Positions 16,953-28,287 of a stretch of 64,000 nucleotides of DNA are shown here, piece after piece. Under the pieces are notes generated by a model. The model made no database searches and was not told where the DNA came from. It saw only the letters and a program-made list of their open reading frames with translations. Position 1 is the stretch's first letter, and every line of letters starts with the position of its first letter. Where the stretch lies: the NCBI RefSeq assembly GCF_021603645.1, contig NZ_BQHJ01000013.1, forward strand, positions 124,001-188,000, written 5' to 3'. The position numbers and the translations under genes were made by a program. The DNA comes from Pseudomonas pseudonitroreducens. GTDB lineage: Bacteria; Pseudomonadota; Gammaproteobacteria; Pseudomonadales; Pseudomonadaceae.

Positions 16953-17516
16953 TTACTCCGGTTTAGCCTCCCCCTTGCCCGGCAGCATGCGTACCAGGGT
17001 GTTGTCGCGGCTGATGTAGTGGTGGAACAGTGCGGCCAGCGCGTGGAGGCCGATCAGCCAGTAGCCGAGCACGGCGATGGTCTCGTGCCAGTACTTCACC
17101 TGCTTGGCCAGGTCCGGGTTCTTGTCCACCAGGTGCGGCAGCTCCATCCCCCAGAACGGTACCGGCTTGTCGGCAGCGCTGAGGATGATCCAGCCGGCCA
17201 GCGGCAGGCCGATCATCAGGCCGTAGAGCGCCAGGTGCGCGAGCTTGGCCAGGGCCATCTGCCAGACCGGCGGTGCCGGGACGATCGGCGGAGTCGGGTA
17301 GATGAAGCGACCGATGATGCGCAGCCAGACCAGGACGAAGACACTCAGGCCGAGCATGAAGTGCCACTGGGAGAACAGCGCGCGGGTGTCGCTGCCTTTG
17401 GGGAAGTTGGTGCGGTATTCCATGCAGAAGTACGTGGCGGCGATCAGCACTAGCATGATCCAGTGCATGGCTATGGACAGGCTGCCATAGCGGGACGGGG
17501 TCTTGGACAGGCTCAT
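16953..17516 (-). CDS. Cytochrome b561 family protein (CybB-like)
   Basis: A 187-residue four-helix inner-membrane protein that should bind two b hemes and pass electrons between quinol and periplasmic acceptors; the E. coli relative CybB is a superoxide:quinone oxidoreductase. The helices carry the expected His residues: SIAMHWIMLVLIAATYF, ALFSQWHFMLGLSVFVLVWLR, and YWHETIAVLGYWLIGLHALAALFHHY. The length is normal for the family. It is a single gene with a REP pair downstream. Confidence 0.88.
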   Translation of the reverse strand: MSLSKTPSRYGSLSIAMHWIMLVLIAATYFCMEYRTNFPKGSDTRALFSQWHFMLGLSVFVLVWLRIIGRFIYPTPPIVPAPPVWQMALAKLAHLALYGLMIGLPLAGWIILSAADKPVPFWGMELPHLVDKNPDLAKQVKYWHETIAVLGYWLIGLHALAALFHHYISRDNTLVRMLPGKGEAKPE

Positions 17517-17623
17517 GACGGTTCCTTGTTTGGCTCGATTATCTTGACGCCCCGTTCTGGCGACGGGTTGTCAGTATCAGCATAGAGCCTTAACCCTGCC
17601 TGAAACACCGTGAAGGCAAAGTG

Positions 17624-17648
17624 AAAGGGCCGCGATGTGCGGCCCTTT
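17624..17648 (-). terminator. Intrinsic terminator after the VirJ-like gene
   Basis: AAAGGGCCGC pairs with GCGGCCCTTT around GATGT. It lies 10 bp past the stop codon of the gene at 17658-18932 (minus strand), ending the two-gene A-PG operon. Confidence 0.75.
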
Positions 17649-17657
17649 TGATGTCGG

Positions 17658-18932
17658 TCAGCCTTCGTCGTCGGCTGACTGGCGGGAGCGGATGGCGTTC
17701 ACCAGCCGCTTGGCCAGGGCCGGATAGTCTTCGTCGAAGTGATGGCCACCGGGCAGTTGCAGGTTCTCACCCACGGCCTGGGGCTGGGTACAGCCACTTT
17801 CGTCCTTCTCTTCGATGCCATACACGCAGAGCACTTTCGGCCCCGGCAGGCGCGCCATTTCCGGGCCGGTGGAGGCTTCCTGGCCGGCTTTGCCGAGCCA
17901 GCCCTGCACCTCGATCTCGAAGCTGCCGCTGCGAGCGAAGGCCAGCAGGATCACCGAGCTGACGTCCTTCTTGGCGTCCGCCGGCAGGCGGTTGTAGATC
18001 GCCGGCAGCACGTCGGCGCCGAAGGAGTAGCCGGCCAGCACGAAGTGCTTGGCGCCCCACTTCTCGCGATAGTGCTGCATCAGCAGCGCGAGGTCGGCGG
18101 CGCTCTGTTCCGGAGTCTTGTGCTCCCAGAAGTAGCGCAGGGCGTCGACGCCCACCACCGGGTAGCCCAGTTCGGCCATCTGCGCGGCAACGTCGCGGTC
18201 CAGATCGCGCCAGCCACCGTCGCCCGAGTAGAACAGGGTGACGGTTTCCGAAGGCTTGGCTGCCGGGACTTCCACCACCGGCACGTTGTCGCCGCCGCCC
18301 TGCAACTGCTGGCGCAGTTGATCGGCGAGAACCTTGGGCAGCGGTGTGTCGTAGTCGGTGATTACCGTTTCGGCGTTCTGCAGGCCACGGGCGAAGCGCG
18401 CGCTGGCATCGTCCGGGTTGTCGTTCCAGGCGGCCAGCCAGTGGCCGTGGGCAGCGCTGGTCGGCAGCGGGGTAGCGGCGCAATCCGGTTTCTCCAGGGA
18501 GAAACCGACCGACAGGGCCTTGGCCTTGTCGTCGTTCTGCCCGGCCAGCCAGCGGAAGGCCCAGGCGCTACCCGGACCGATGCCGGCGACCAGAGTGGGC
18601 TGGCCGTCGAGCAGTTCGCCGGCGGCCTTGATGCGTGCCTGCTGGGCCTTGCAATCGTTCTCCGGGAAGACGAACTGCACCACGCGGGCACCGCTGTCGT
18701 GGGCCAGCGCCAGCAACTGGGCGTCGTCGAGCTTCTGGTCGGCCTGCACAGCCAATAGCACGCGTGCGTTGGGCTGCTTGCCGGGGTTGGCCAGGCTGGC
18801 GGCGCTGCCATCGGGCAACTGGCGGTGGTCCAGGGAGGCCTGCGGAGCCGGGCGGCTCCAGAGCAGCAGACCGACAGCGATGATGACCAGCAGGAGTAGG
18901 GCGAGCAGGTGTCGCCAGCGTCGTTTCAACAT
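17658..18932 (-). CDS. Periplasmic VirJ-family hydrolase, likely alanyl-phosphatidylglycerol hydrolase
   Basis: A 424-residue protein with an uncleaved or cleavable N-terminal hydrophobic segment (LLALLLLVIIAVGLLLW), a middle region, and a C-terminal AcvB/VirJ alpha/beta-hydrolase domain (about 225-420): FYSGDGGWRDLDRDVA, then the nucleophile elbow GYSFGAD, and GGHHFDEDY near the end supplying the catalytic His. Its partner one base upstream is an MprF-type synthase. In P. aeruginosa the pair PA0920-PA0919 makes and removes alanyl-PG, so this gene should trim the lipid back to PG. Substrate assignment rests on that knowledge, not on a motif. Confidence 0.85.
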   Translation of the reverse strand: MLKRRWRHLLALLLLVIIAVGLLLWSRPAPQASLDHRQLPDGSAASLANPGKQPNARVLLAVQADQKLDDAQLLALAHDSGARVVQFVFPENDCKAQQARIKAAGELLDGQPTLVAGIGPGSAWAFRWLAGQNDDKAKALSVGFSLEKPDCAATPLPTSAAHGHWLAAWNDNPDDASARFARGLQNAETVITDYDTPLPKVLADQLRQQLQGGGDNVPVVEVPAAKPSETVTLFYSGDGGWRDLDRDVAAQMAELGYPVVGVDALRYFWEHKTPEQSAADLALLMQHYREKWGAKHFVLAGYSFGADVLPAIYNRLPADAKKDVSSVILLAFARSGSFEIEVQGWLGKAGQEASTGPEMARLPGPKVLCVYGIEEKDESGCTQPQAVGENLQLPGGHHFDEDYPALAKRLVNAIRSRQSADDEG

Positions 18933-18933
18933 A

Positions 18934-21567
18934 TCAGCGTTTTACCAATCCACTCAGGCCGCCTGCAATGAGGGCAGCCGTATCGGCCAGGGCCACCAGC
19001 GGATCCAGTCCGGCAGGCACGGCCAGGTAACGGGGTTCCCAGTCGGGCTGGAACTTGTCCTTGAAGCGTCGCAGCCCCTGGAAATTGTAGAACTGCTCAC
19101 CCCGGCGAAAAACCAGCGCGCCGAGACGTTGGGTCAGCGGGGCGCCGCGGCGTGGCTGCAAGCCGGCCAGGGGCACCATGCCGAGGCTGAAGCGGGTGTG
19201 CCCGCTCTCCTTGTAATGCAGGATCAGGCCGAGCATGAGGAACTCCATGGTCAGCTTGGGCGCGTCAGGGACCACGCGCATCAGGTCGATGCTTGCCAGT
19301 TCCTTGCCGGTGGTTTCCAGCAGGTTGGCGAAGGCTACGGCGCGGCCCTGGAAGCGGACCACGACGACGCGGAAGTAACGCAGGTATTCGGGGGTGAAGC
19401 GGCCGAGGGAGAAGCCCTTCTCGCGGACGTTCTTGCCGCCCAGCCAGGCATCGGAAATAGCCCGCAGCTCATCCATCGGCGCCTGGCCGGCATCATGGAA
19501 CTCAAGGCTCAGGCCGTCGCGCTGGCCACGGTTCCAGGTGTAGCGCAGGTCCTTCATCTCCTTGCCCTTGCTCTCCAGGTCGAAGCGGCGCAGGTCGACC
19601 CGCGCCTCCTCGCCGAGCTTGAGCGCGGTCAGGCCGATGTCCATGTACAGCGGCAGGTTCTCCGCGCGCACTTGGTAGAACACCGGGCGCGCGTGGTGCA
19701 GATCGCAGAGGTCGCGGAACTGCCAGATCAGTTCGGCGCGGGCCTGGGCCGGGCCGACCGGATCGAACAGGGCGACCAGGCTGCGGCCGCGGCGGGCATA
19801 CATCAGGAAGGCATCGTTGCCCTCGTGGAACAGCAGTGCCTTGTCGCCGGAGAGGGCCAGGCCGCCATCGGGCTGGGCGGAGTTGGCCAGGATGGCGGCG
19901 GCGCTATCCAGTTCCTCGCGGGTTGGCGCGTGGATCGCCGGCGGCGCGGTACGCAGCAACCAGTACAGCGCCAGGGCGGCGAGCAACAGGCAGCTGCCCA
20001 GGGCGGCGCGCAGGCCACGCGGGGCGTCGGCATCCAGGGCGAACTGCCACCAGAGTTCATGGCTGTAGGGCACGTCCTGGTAGGCGAACAGCAGCAGCCA
20101 GATCGATGCGGCGATGACGCAGGCGGCGGCGCCCAGGTACAGCGGCGAGAAGGGCAGGTCCATCAGGCGGCTGCGGCGGTAGAAGGCGCTGCGGAAGATC
20201 ACCAGCAGGGCGGCGGTGAAGCTGAGGATCAGCGCTTCTTCCCAGTCGAAGCCCTTGAGCAGTGACAGCGCGGCGCCGGCGATCAGCAGGCCGAGGGTCA
20301 GCGCCCAGGCCGCGGAGAGGCGGCGGCGCAGGCCGTAGGCGAGCAGCAGGCAGAGTACGCCGATCAGGCTGGCGGCCAGGTGCGATGCATCGATCAGGCG
20401 ATGCGGCACGAGGAAGCCGACTTCGTCCAGGCGTGTGTCGATGGACGGCGTGGCGCCGGAGAACAGCAGCACGATGCCGGAGATGAACACCAGCAACGAA
20501 AGGATCTGCGCGGCGAAGCCGGAGGTGATGCGCACGGCCTGCTTGGCGACCAGGACGCGGCGGGCCTCAAGGAACAGCAGCAACAGACAGGCGACGATCA
20601 GCGGCAGGACCACGTAGATCAGGCGGTACAGCAGCAGCGCGGCAGCCAGTGGTGCGGCGCCCAACTGGCCGGCGAAGGCCGCCAGCAGCACCGCTTCGAA
20701 TACCCCGACGCCGCCCGGCACGTGGCTGAGCACGCCAGCGGCCAGGGCGATCAGGTAGACCAGCAGGAAAGCGCCGAAGGGTGGGGCTTCCGGCAGCAAC
20801 AGATAGAGCACGGTGGCGGCTGCCGCCACATCCAGCGCGGTGATCAGCAGTTGCAGCAGCGACAGGCGCAGGCCCGGCAGGCGCAGGGTGCGGCGGCCGA
20901 CGCGAACCAGGTGGCTGTCTGGCGAGGGTTGTTCGGGCAGGCGCCGGCGCTCGATGCCAACCACCAGCAGCAGGCACAGGGCGATGATCGCCAGGGCCAG
21001 CACGGCCACCAGCCATTGCGGCAGGTGCAGGGCCAGCGAGGCGTCGGAGAGATCACTCAGCGCCGCGAGCGCCGCCAGCACCGGCAATGCGCAGCCCAGC
21101 GACAGGCTGGCGAACAGGGTCATCAGCGCGACATCACCGGCACCGAGCCCCTGGCGGGCATACAGGCGATAGCGTACGGAGCCGCCGGAGAGCATCGACA
21201 GACCGACGGCATTGCCAATGGCGAACGCGGAGAAGCCGCCGGTCAGCAGCGCCGGGGTGGGTAGCTTCACGCCGGCGAAGCGGCTGGCCGACCATTCATA
21301 GCCGAGCAGGAAGATGAAGCCGATCACGGTCGCAGCGAAGGCGCCGAGCAGCGAGGCGGTGGGCACGTCGAGCAATGCGTCGTGCAGGGAATAGGCGTCG
21401 ATGTCGCGCAGCAGGTGATAGCAGGCGATCAATGCGAGGCTGAACAGCACCAGCGTCACGCCCAGGCCGAGTGCCTGGCGGTTGGCGCTGACCCAGTTGA
21501 GCCAGGTCGCTCGGCTGGGAGCGTCTTCGGCGGCAGGGGTATCAGGTGTGGCGGGGTTGGCGCTCAT
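18934..21567 (-). CDS. mprF: MprF-type aminoacyl-phosphatidylglycerol synthase/flippase (alanyl-PG synthase)
   Basis: An 877-residue integral membrane protein. The N-terminal two thirds hold the flippase/UPF0104 and additional helices (about 14 in total); the C-terminal DUF2156 domain (about 545-860) has the GNAT-like fold that transfers an amino acid from aminoacyl-tRNA to phosphatidylglycerol (LFHEGNDAFLMYARRGRSLVALFDPVG; TMEFLMLGLILHYKESGHTRFSLGMVPLAG). In P. aeruginosa the homologue PA0920 uses alanyl-tRNA and gives tolerance to acid and cationic antimicrobials. The start at 21567 has GAGGTG upstream. The stop TGA is one base from the next ATG, so the two genes are one operon. Confidence 0.92.
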   Translation of the reverse strand: MSANPATPDTPAAEDAPSRATWLNWVSANRQALGLGVTLVLFSLALIACYHLLRDIDAYSLHDALLDVPTASLLGAFAATVIGFIFLLGYEWSASRFAGVKLPTPALLTGGFSAFAIGNAVGLSMLSGGSVRYRLYARQGLGAGDVALMTLFASLSLGCALPVLAALAALSDLSDASLALHLPQWLVAVLALAIIALCLLLVVGIERRRLPEQPSPDSHLVRVGRRTLRLPGLRLSLLQLLITALDVAAAATVLYLLLPEAPPFGAFLLVYLIALAAGVLSHVPGGVGVFEAVLLAAFAGQLGAAPLAAALLLYRLIYVVLPLIVACLLLLFLEARRVLVAKQAVRITSGFAAQILSLLVFISGIVLLFSGATPSIDTRLDEVGFLVPHRLIDASHLAASLIGVLCLLLAYGLRRRLSAAWALTLGLLIAGAALSLLKGFDWEEALILSFTAALLVIFRSAFYRRSRLMDLPFSPLYLGAAACVIAASIWLLLFAYQDVPYSHELWWQFALDADAPRGLRAALGSCLLLAALALYWLLRTAPPAIHAPTREELDSAAAILANSAQPDGGLALSGDKALLFHEGNDAFLMYARRGRSLVALFDPVGPAQARAELIWQFRDLCDLHHARPVFYQVRAENLPLYMDIGLTALKLGEEARVDLRRFDLESKGKEMKDLRYTWNRGQRDGLSLEFHDAGQAPMDELRAISDAWLGGKNVREKGFSLGRFTPEYLRYFRVVVVRFQGRAVAFANLLETTGKELASIDLMRVVPDAPKLTMEFLMLGLILHYKESGHTRFSLGMVPLAGLQPRRGAPLTQRLGALVFRRGEQFYNFQGLRRFKDKFQPDWEPRYLAVPAGLDPLVALADTAALIAGGLSGLVKR

Positions 21568-21693
21568 CGGGCACCTCAATCGATTTAGCGCGACAGAGTA
21601 GGGGCACTGACGCGAATTCCCAAGTCCCCGGAAGAGTATTTTCCTGATCCGTGAGACGCCACCCGTGGGCGATCTTTTTTGGGCACAACGAAA

Positions 21694-21717
21694 AAAGCCA
21701 CTCCTAAGAGTGGCTTT
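21694..21717 (-). terminator. Terminator of the first fMet tRNA gene
   Basis: GCCACTC-CTAA-GAGTGGC with flanking A and T runs, 13 bp downstream of the tRNA 3' end on the minus strand. Confidence 0.85.
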
Positions 21718-21729
21718 CTTCTTGATGTC

Positions 21730-21806
<77 letters not shown>

Positions 21807-21812
21807 GCGGCC

Positions 21813-21840
21813 ATTCTACGGATATGAAGCCTTGTGTCAA
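21813..21840 (-). promoter_or_regulatory. Promoter of initiator tRNA copy 1
   Basis: Read on the minus strand: TTGACA, 16-bp spacer, TAGAAT, then a GC-rich discriminator GGCCGC directly before the tRNA 5' end. AT-rich sequence further upstream (ATTTAAATTATTGATCG) may act as an UP element. A GC-rich discriminator is typical of promoters shut down by ppGpp. Confidence 0.8.
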
Positions 21841-21886
21841 ACGATATTTCGTTTTCGATCAATAATTTAAATCGCGCGCAAACGAA

Positions 21887-21912
21887 AAAGGCCACTCCGA
21901 AGAGTGGCCTTT
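21887..21912 (-). terminator. Terminator of the second fMet tRNA gene
   Basis: GGCCACTC-CGAA-GAGTGGCC, with AAA before and TTT after, 9 bp past the tRNA 3' end (minus strand). Confidence 0.85.
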
Positions 21913-21921
21913 CCCAGTGTC

Positions 21922-21998
<77 letters not shown>

Positions 21999-22004
21999 CC
22001 GGCC

Positions 22005-22032
22005 ATTCTACGGAAATGAAAGCCTCTGTCAA
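22005..22032 (-). promoter_or_regulatory. Promoter of initiator tRNA copy 2
   Basis: Minus strand: TTGACA, 16-bp spacer, TAGAAT, and a GC-rich discriminator. The AT-rich upstream block ATTTAAATTATTGATCG is conserved with copy 1. Confidence 0.8.
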
Positions 22033-22077
22033 TCGATATTTGCGCTTCGATCAATAATTTAAATGACGCACAAACGA

Positions 22078-22105
22078 AAAAGGCCACTCCGAAGAGTGGC
22101 CTTTT
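22078..22105 (-). terminator. Terminator of the third fMet tRNA gene
   Basis: GGCCACTC-CGAA-GAGTGGCC flanked by A and T runs, nearly identical to the terminator of copy 2. Confidence 0.85.
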
Positions 22106-22114
22106 CACGGTGTC

Positions 22115-22191
<77 letters not shown>

Positions 22192-22197
22192 CCGGCC

Positions 22198-22225
22198 ATT
22201 CTACGCAGATGGGCTCGTGTGTCAA
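22198..22225 (-). promoter_or_regulatory. Promoter of initiator tRNA copy 3
   Basis: Minus strand: TTGACA, 16-bp spacer, TAGAAT. Unlike copies 1 and 2 it lacks the ATTTAAATTATTGATCG block upstream, so its strength may differ. Confidence 0.75.
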
Positions 22226-22408
22226 TGAAAATTGGGGAAAAGTGATTTTCTATCAGATATTTAGCTGTGCTGGTCGGCGGCGGGGCGTTGTTCGACGATG
22301 GGCATTTCCTGGCTGTGGATAACCGGGGCCGCGGCTTTTTGCATTAATATGGACCGCTGTTCAGTCGCCATTACGGGCGGCTTTCGTTGGTGAGCAGGCG
22401 CCTTCTTC

Positions 22409-23467
22409 GTGACTCGGCAGAGAAAGATCATCCACATCGATTGCGACTGCTTCTATGCCGCCATCGAGATGCGCGACGACCCCAGCCTCGCGGGCAAGCC
22501 GCTGGCCGTGGGCGGCTCGCCGGACAAGCGTGGCGTGGTCGCGACCTGCAATTACGAGGCGCGCGCCTACGGCCTGCATTCGGCCATGGCCATGCGCACG
22601 GCGGTGAAGCTGTGCCCGGACCTGACCATCGTGCGCCCGCGCATGGACGTCTATCGCGAGACGTCGCGGGATATCCACGCGATCTTCCGTGACTACACCG
22701 AGCAGATCGAGCCGCTGTCCCTGGATGAGGCCTACCTCGACGTCAGTGACAGCGAGCGCTGCGGCGGAAGTGCCACGCGCATTGCCCAGGAGATTCGTCA
22801 GCGCGTCTGGGAAACCCTGCACATTACGGTGTCCGCCGGGGTGGCGCCGAACAAGTTCATCGCCAAGATCGCCAGCGACTGGCGCAAACCCAACGGCCTC
22901 TTCGTGGTCACGCCCGACGAGGTGGATGGCTTCGTCGCCGAACTGCCGGTAAAGAAGCTGCATGGTGTGGGCAAGGTCACCGCGGAGAAGCTGGCGCGCC
23001 TGGGCATTCGCACCTGTGCGGACCTGCGCGACTGGTCGCGCATCCAGCTGGCCAAGGAGTTCGGCAGTTTCGGCGAGCGGCTCTGGGGGCTGTCGCGGGG
23101 CATCGACGAGCGCCCGGTGCAGGTGGACAGCCGGCGCCAGTCGATCAGCGTGGAGAACACCTTCGACCAGGACCTGCCGGACCTGGCGGCCTGCCAGGAG
23201 GAGCTGCCATCGCTGCTGGGCGAACTGGAGCGGCGCATGACGCGCCTGGACACCAGCTACCGGCCGGGCAAGCCGTTCATCAAGCTGAAGTTCCACGACT
23301 TCACCCAGACCACCATGGAGCAAGCGGGCGCCGCACGGGATCTGGAGAGCTATCGGCTATTGCTGGGACAGGCCTTCCAGCGTGGCAACAAGGCGGTGCG
23401 GCTGATCGGTGTGGGCGTGCGCCTGGTCGATCTGCGCGGCTCCCACGAGCAGCTCACGCTTTTCTAG
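22409..23467 (+). CDS. dinB: DNA polymerase IV (Y family)
   Basis: A 352-residue translesion polymerase. Palm motifs are clear: IIHIDCDCFYAAIEMRDDP with the first catalytic Asp and the steric-gate region, and SLDEAYLDVS with the second Asp-Glu pair. The thumb has the helix-hairpin-helix KKLHGVGKVTAEKLARLGI, and the little finger ends FIKLKFHDFTQTTMEQ. The last residues EQLTLF form a beta-clamp binding motif. The start is GTG at 22409. I found no CTG-N10-CAG LexA site in the 217 bp upstream. Confidence 0.93.
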   Translation: MTRQRKIIHIDCDCFYAAIEMRDDPSLAGKPLAVGGSPDKRGVVATCNYEARAYGLHSAMAMRTAVKLCPDLTIVRPRMDVYRETSRDIHAIFRDYTEQIEPLSLDEAYLDVSDSERCGGSATRIAQEIRQRVWETLHITVSAGVAPNKFIAKIASDWRKPNGLFVVTPDEVDGFVAELPVKKLHGVGKVTAEKLARLGIRTCADLRDWSRIQLAKEFGSFGERLWGLSRGIDERPVQVDSRRQSISVENTFDQDLPDLAACQEELPSLLGELERRMTRLDTSYRPGKPFIKLKFHDFTQTTMEQAGAARDLESYRLLLGQAFQRGNKAVRLIGVGVRLVDLRGSHEQLTLF

Positions 23468-23484
23468 TACCGACGGAGAGCGCC

Positions 23485-23883
23485 TCAGCCTTCCGGCCAC
23501 AGGCGCATGGCGCGGCCCGAGACCGGCCACAGGCGCAGTTCGCCTTCGTCGGTGATATCCCAGCGCTGGACTTCGCCGAGCATCTTGAGGAACTGCTGTT
23601 CCTGCTCCATCACCAGGTCCGCGCACAGCTTGCGGGTGGCGCCGGGCTGGCCGAAGGTCAACTGCTCGCCTTCAAGCTTGTAGCTGGCGAACCAGTGGTT
23701 GCAGCCTGCGCTGCCATAGGCGCGGCCACTGCCGTCCAGGGTCAGGCTGATGTGCGTGTAATCAATCAGCGGACGTTCGCCGATCCATTCGACGCGGTAG
23801 GTCTGTTCGGCTTCCGGAACCGGCTTGCTCGCGCAGCCGGCCAGGGCCAGCACGGTAAAGGCGCCGGCGATCAGGGCTTTCAT
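23485..23883 (-). CDS. META-domain (HslJ-like) lipoprotein
   Basis: A 132-residue lipoprotein with lipobox LAGC (Cys17) and a META domain of the HslJ/heat-shock type (RPLIDYTHISLTLDGSGRAYGSAGCNHWFASYKLEGEQLTFG...TRKLC). HslJ-like proteins are envelope proteins linked to stress and novobiocin tolerance; the exact function is unknown. Its ATG overlaps the upstream gene's stop (ATGA), so the two are cotranslated. Confidence 0.8.
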   Translation of the reverse strand: MKALIAGAFTVLALAGCASKPVPEAEQTYRVEWIGERPLIDYTHISLTLDGSGRAYGSAGCNHWFASYKLEGEQLTFGQPGATRKLCADLVMEQEQQFLKMLGEVQRWDITDEGELRLWPVSGRAMRLWPEG

Positions 23884-24320
23884 GCAGTCTCCTTGCTCTG
23901 ACATTCCGGGCAGAGATGGCGGTTGCCAGCCTTTGCCCATCCGAGTTCGGCGATGCGCTGCTCGGCGGCGGGCTGCTGGGCAGCCTTGCCGAGGGTGGCA
24001 TCGACGGCGAATTCGAAGTCCAGTGTAGCCCCACAGCCGTCGCAGTTGACCTTCCACTCGTGGATACCCAGTTCACGAAACACCGGGCCTTTGGCCACGG
24101 CCATCCACTGCCCCGGCGGGTTGATCAGGTGGCGGACCTTTTCCACAGCCAGGATCATGCTCAGGCTTTTGCTGCCCTTGAGGCTGACCAGCAGGGTGTC
24201 ACCGGCCTTGATCGAGCCACCGATGCCGGTGACCTGGTAGCGGCCCGGAGTCAGGGCGCGGCACTCGTTGAGGGTGAATTGCGGGTTGAGCAGGGTGTAG
24301 CGGAAATCGTGCTGGGCCAT
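23880..24320 (-). CDS. Unknown protein with a possible zinc ribbon
   Basis: A 146-residue soluble protein that I do not recognise as a named family. The N-terminal half resembles a small beta barrel (GRYQVTGIGGSIKAGDTLLVSLKGSKSLSM). Two CxxC pairs, CDGC (about 107) and CPEC near the C-terminus, would form a zinc ribbon. GGAGG precedes the ATG at 24320. It overlaps the META lipoprotein gene by 4 bp; the pairing of a cytoplasmic zinc protein with an envelope lipoprotein is unexplained. Confidence 0.65.
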   Translation of the reverse strand: MAQHDFRYTLLNPQFTLNECRALTPGRYQVTGIGGSIKAGDTLLVSLKGSKSLSMILAVEKVRHLINPPGQWMAVAKGPVFRELGIHEWKVNCDGCGATLDFEFAVDATLGKAAQQPAAEQRIAELGWAKAGNRHLCPECQSKETA

Positions 24321-24382
24321 GGGTCCTCCGGGAAAGCGCGGCATTCTAGGTGGCATGGCGCGCGGATGCGAGTGCCATCCGA

Positions 24383-25372
24383 TCAGCCCTCGACCAGATT
24401 GACCGGGGTGCAGGCCCGCCAGGCGGCAATGTTGGAAAGCGTGGTCTGGGCGATCCCCACCAGCGCTTCGCGAGTGAGGAAAGCCTGGTGCGCGGTGATG
24501 ATCACATTGGGGAAGGTCAGCAGGCGCGCCAGCACATCGTCCTGCAGTGGCTGGTCGGAACGGTCGGCGAAGAAGATGTCGGCTTCTTCTTCATAGACGT
24601 CCAGGCCCAGGTAGCCGAGCTGGCCGCTCTTCAGCGCCTCGATCAGCGCCGGGGTATCCACCAGGGCGCCGCGGCCGGTATTGATCAGCATGGCGCCGCG
24701 TTTCATGCGCGCCAGGCTGCGAGCATTGATCAGGTGTTGGGTGGCCTCGTTGAGCGGGCAGTGCAGGCTGATGATGTCGGACTGCGCGAGCAGCTCGTCG
24801 AGTTCGACAAAGCGCCCACCCAGGGCCTCGATGGCGCGGTTGGGATACGGATCGTAGGCCAGGATGTGGCAGCCGAAGCCGCTCATGATGCGGGCGAAGA
24901 CCTCGCCGATCTGCCCGCTGCCGATCACGCCCACGGTGCGCCCGTGCAGGTCGAAGCCGGTCAGGCCATGCAGGGAGAAGTCACCTTCGCGGGTACGGTT
25001 GTAGGCGCGGTGCAGGTGCCGACATAGCGCCAGGACCAATCCCACGCCATGTTCAGCCACCGCGTGGGGTGAATAAGCCGGTACGCGCACCACGGCCAAC
25101 CCCAGCGCGTGGGCGGCAGCCAGGTCGACATGGTTGTAGCCGGCCGAGCGCAGGGCAATCAATTTAGTGCCGCCGGCGGCCAGGTGCTCGAGCACCGGGC
25201 GCGACAGGTCGTCGTTGACGAAAGGGCAGACCACCTCGAAGCCCATGGCCAGGGCAACAGTGTCCTCGCGCAACTGCGCCTGCTGGAAATGCAGTTCGAA
25301 GCCGTGAACGTGGTTGGCGGCAAGGAAGCTGTCGCGGTCGTAGGTCTGGTTGCTGAACAGGATGATGCGCAT
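24383..25372 (-). CDS. ldhA: D-lactate dehydrogenase, fermentative
   Basis: Reduces pyruvate to D-lactate with NADH in low-oxygen metabolism. The 329-residue D-2-hydroxyacid dehydrogenase has the Rossmann motif GVIGSGQIGEVFARI, the catalytic Arg in LINTGRGALVDTPAL, Glu in DVYEEE, and His in IITAHQAFLT. Near its start it has ALRSAGYNHVDLAAA, typical of LdhA. It lies 16 bp downstream of gacS on the same strand, as in P. aeruginosa. Confidence 0.92.
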   Translation of the reverse strand: MRIILFSNQTYDRDSFLAANHVHGFELHFQQAQLREDTVALAMGFEVVCPFVNDDLSRPVLEHLAAGGTKLIALRSAGYNHVDLAAAHALGLAVVRVPAYSPHAVAEHGVGLVLALCRHLHRAYNRTREGDFSLHGLTGFDLHGRTVGVIGSGQIGEVFARIMSGFGCHILAYDPYPNRAIEALGGRFVELDELLAQSDIISLHCPLNEATQHLINARSLARMKRGAMLINTGRGALVDTPALIEALKSGQLGYLGLDVYEEEADIFFADRSDQPLQDDVLARLLTFPNVIITAHQAFLTREALVGIAQTTLSNIAAWRACTPVNLVEG

Positions 25373-25388
25373 CGCTTGGATTCCGTCC

Positions 25389-28160
<2,772 letters not shown>

Positions 28161-28287
28161 GCGTTTCCTCCGATGCGTTTATCCCCGGCAGTGTAGCGGT
28201 TCGGACCTGCGCCGGAAGCCCTTTGCCTTGCCGAGGATGCGTGGAATCGTGAATACTTCACGCAATTGCTAATCACTCTTATTTGAT

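Noticed and set aside
17658-18932. Part of a VirB/T4SS or T-DNA system suggested by VirJ homology
   Set aside because: No other vir genes; the operon with the MprF-type synthase explains it as a lipid hydrolase.
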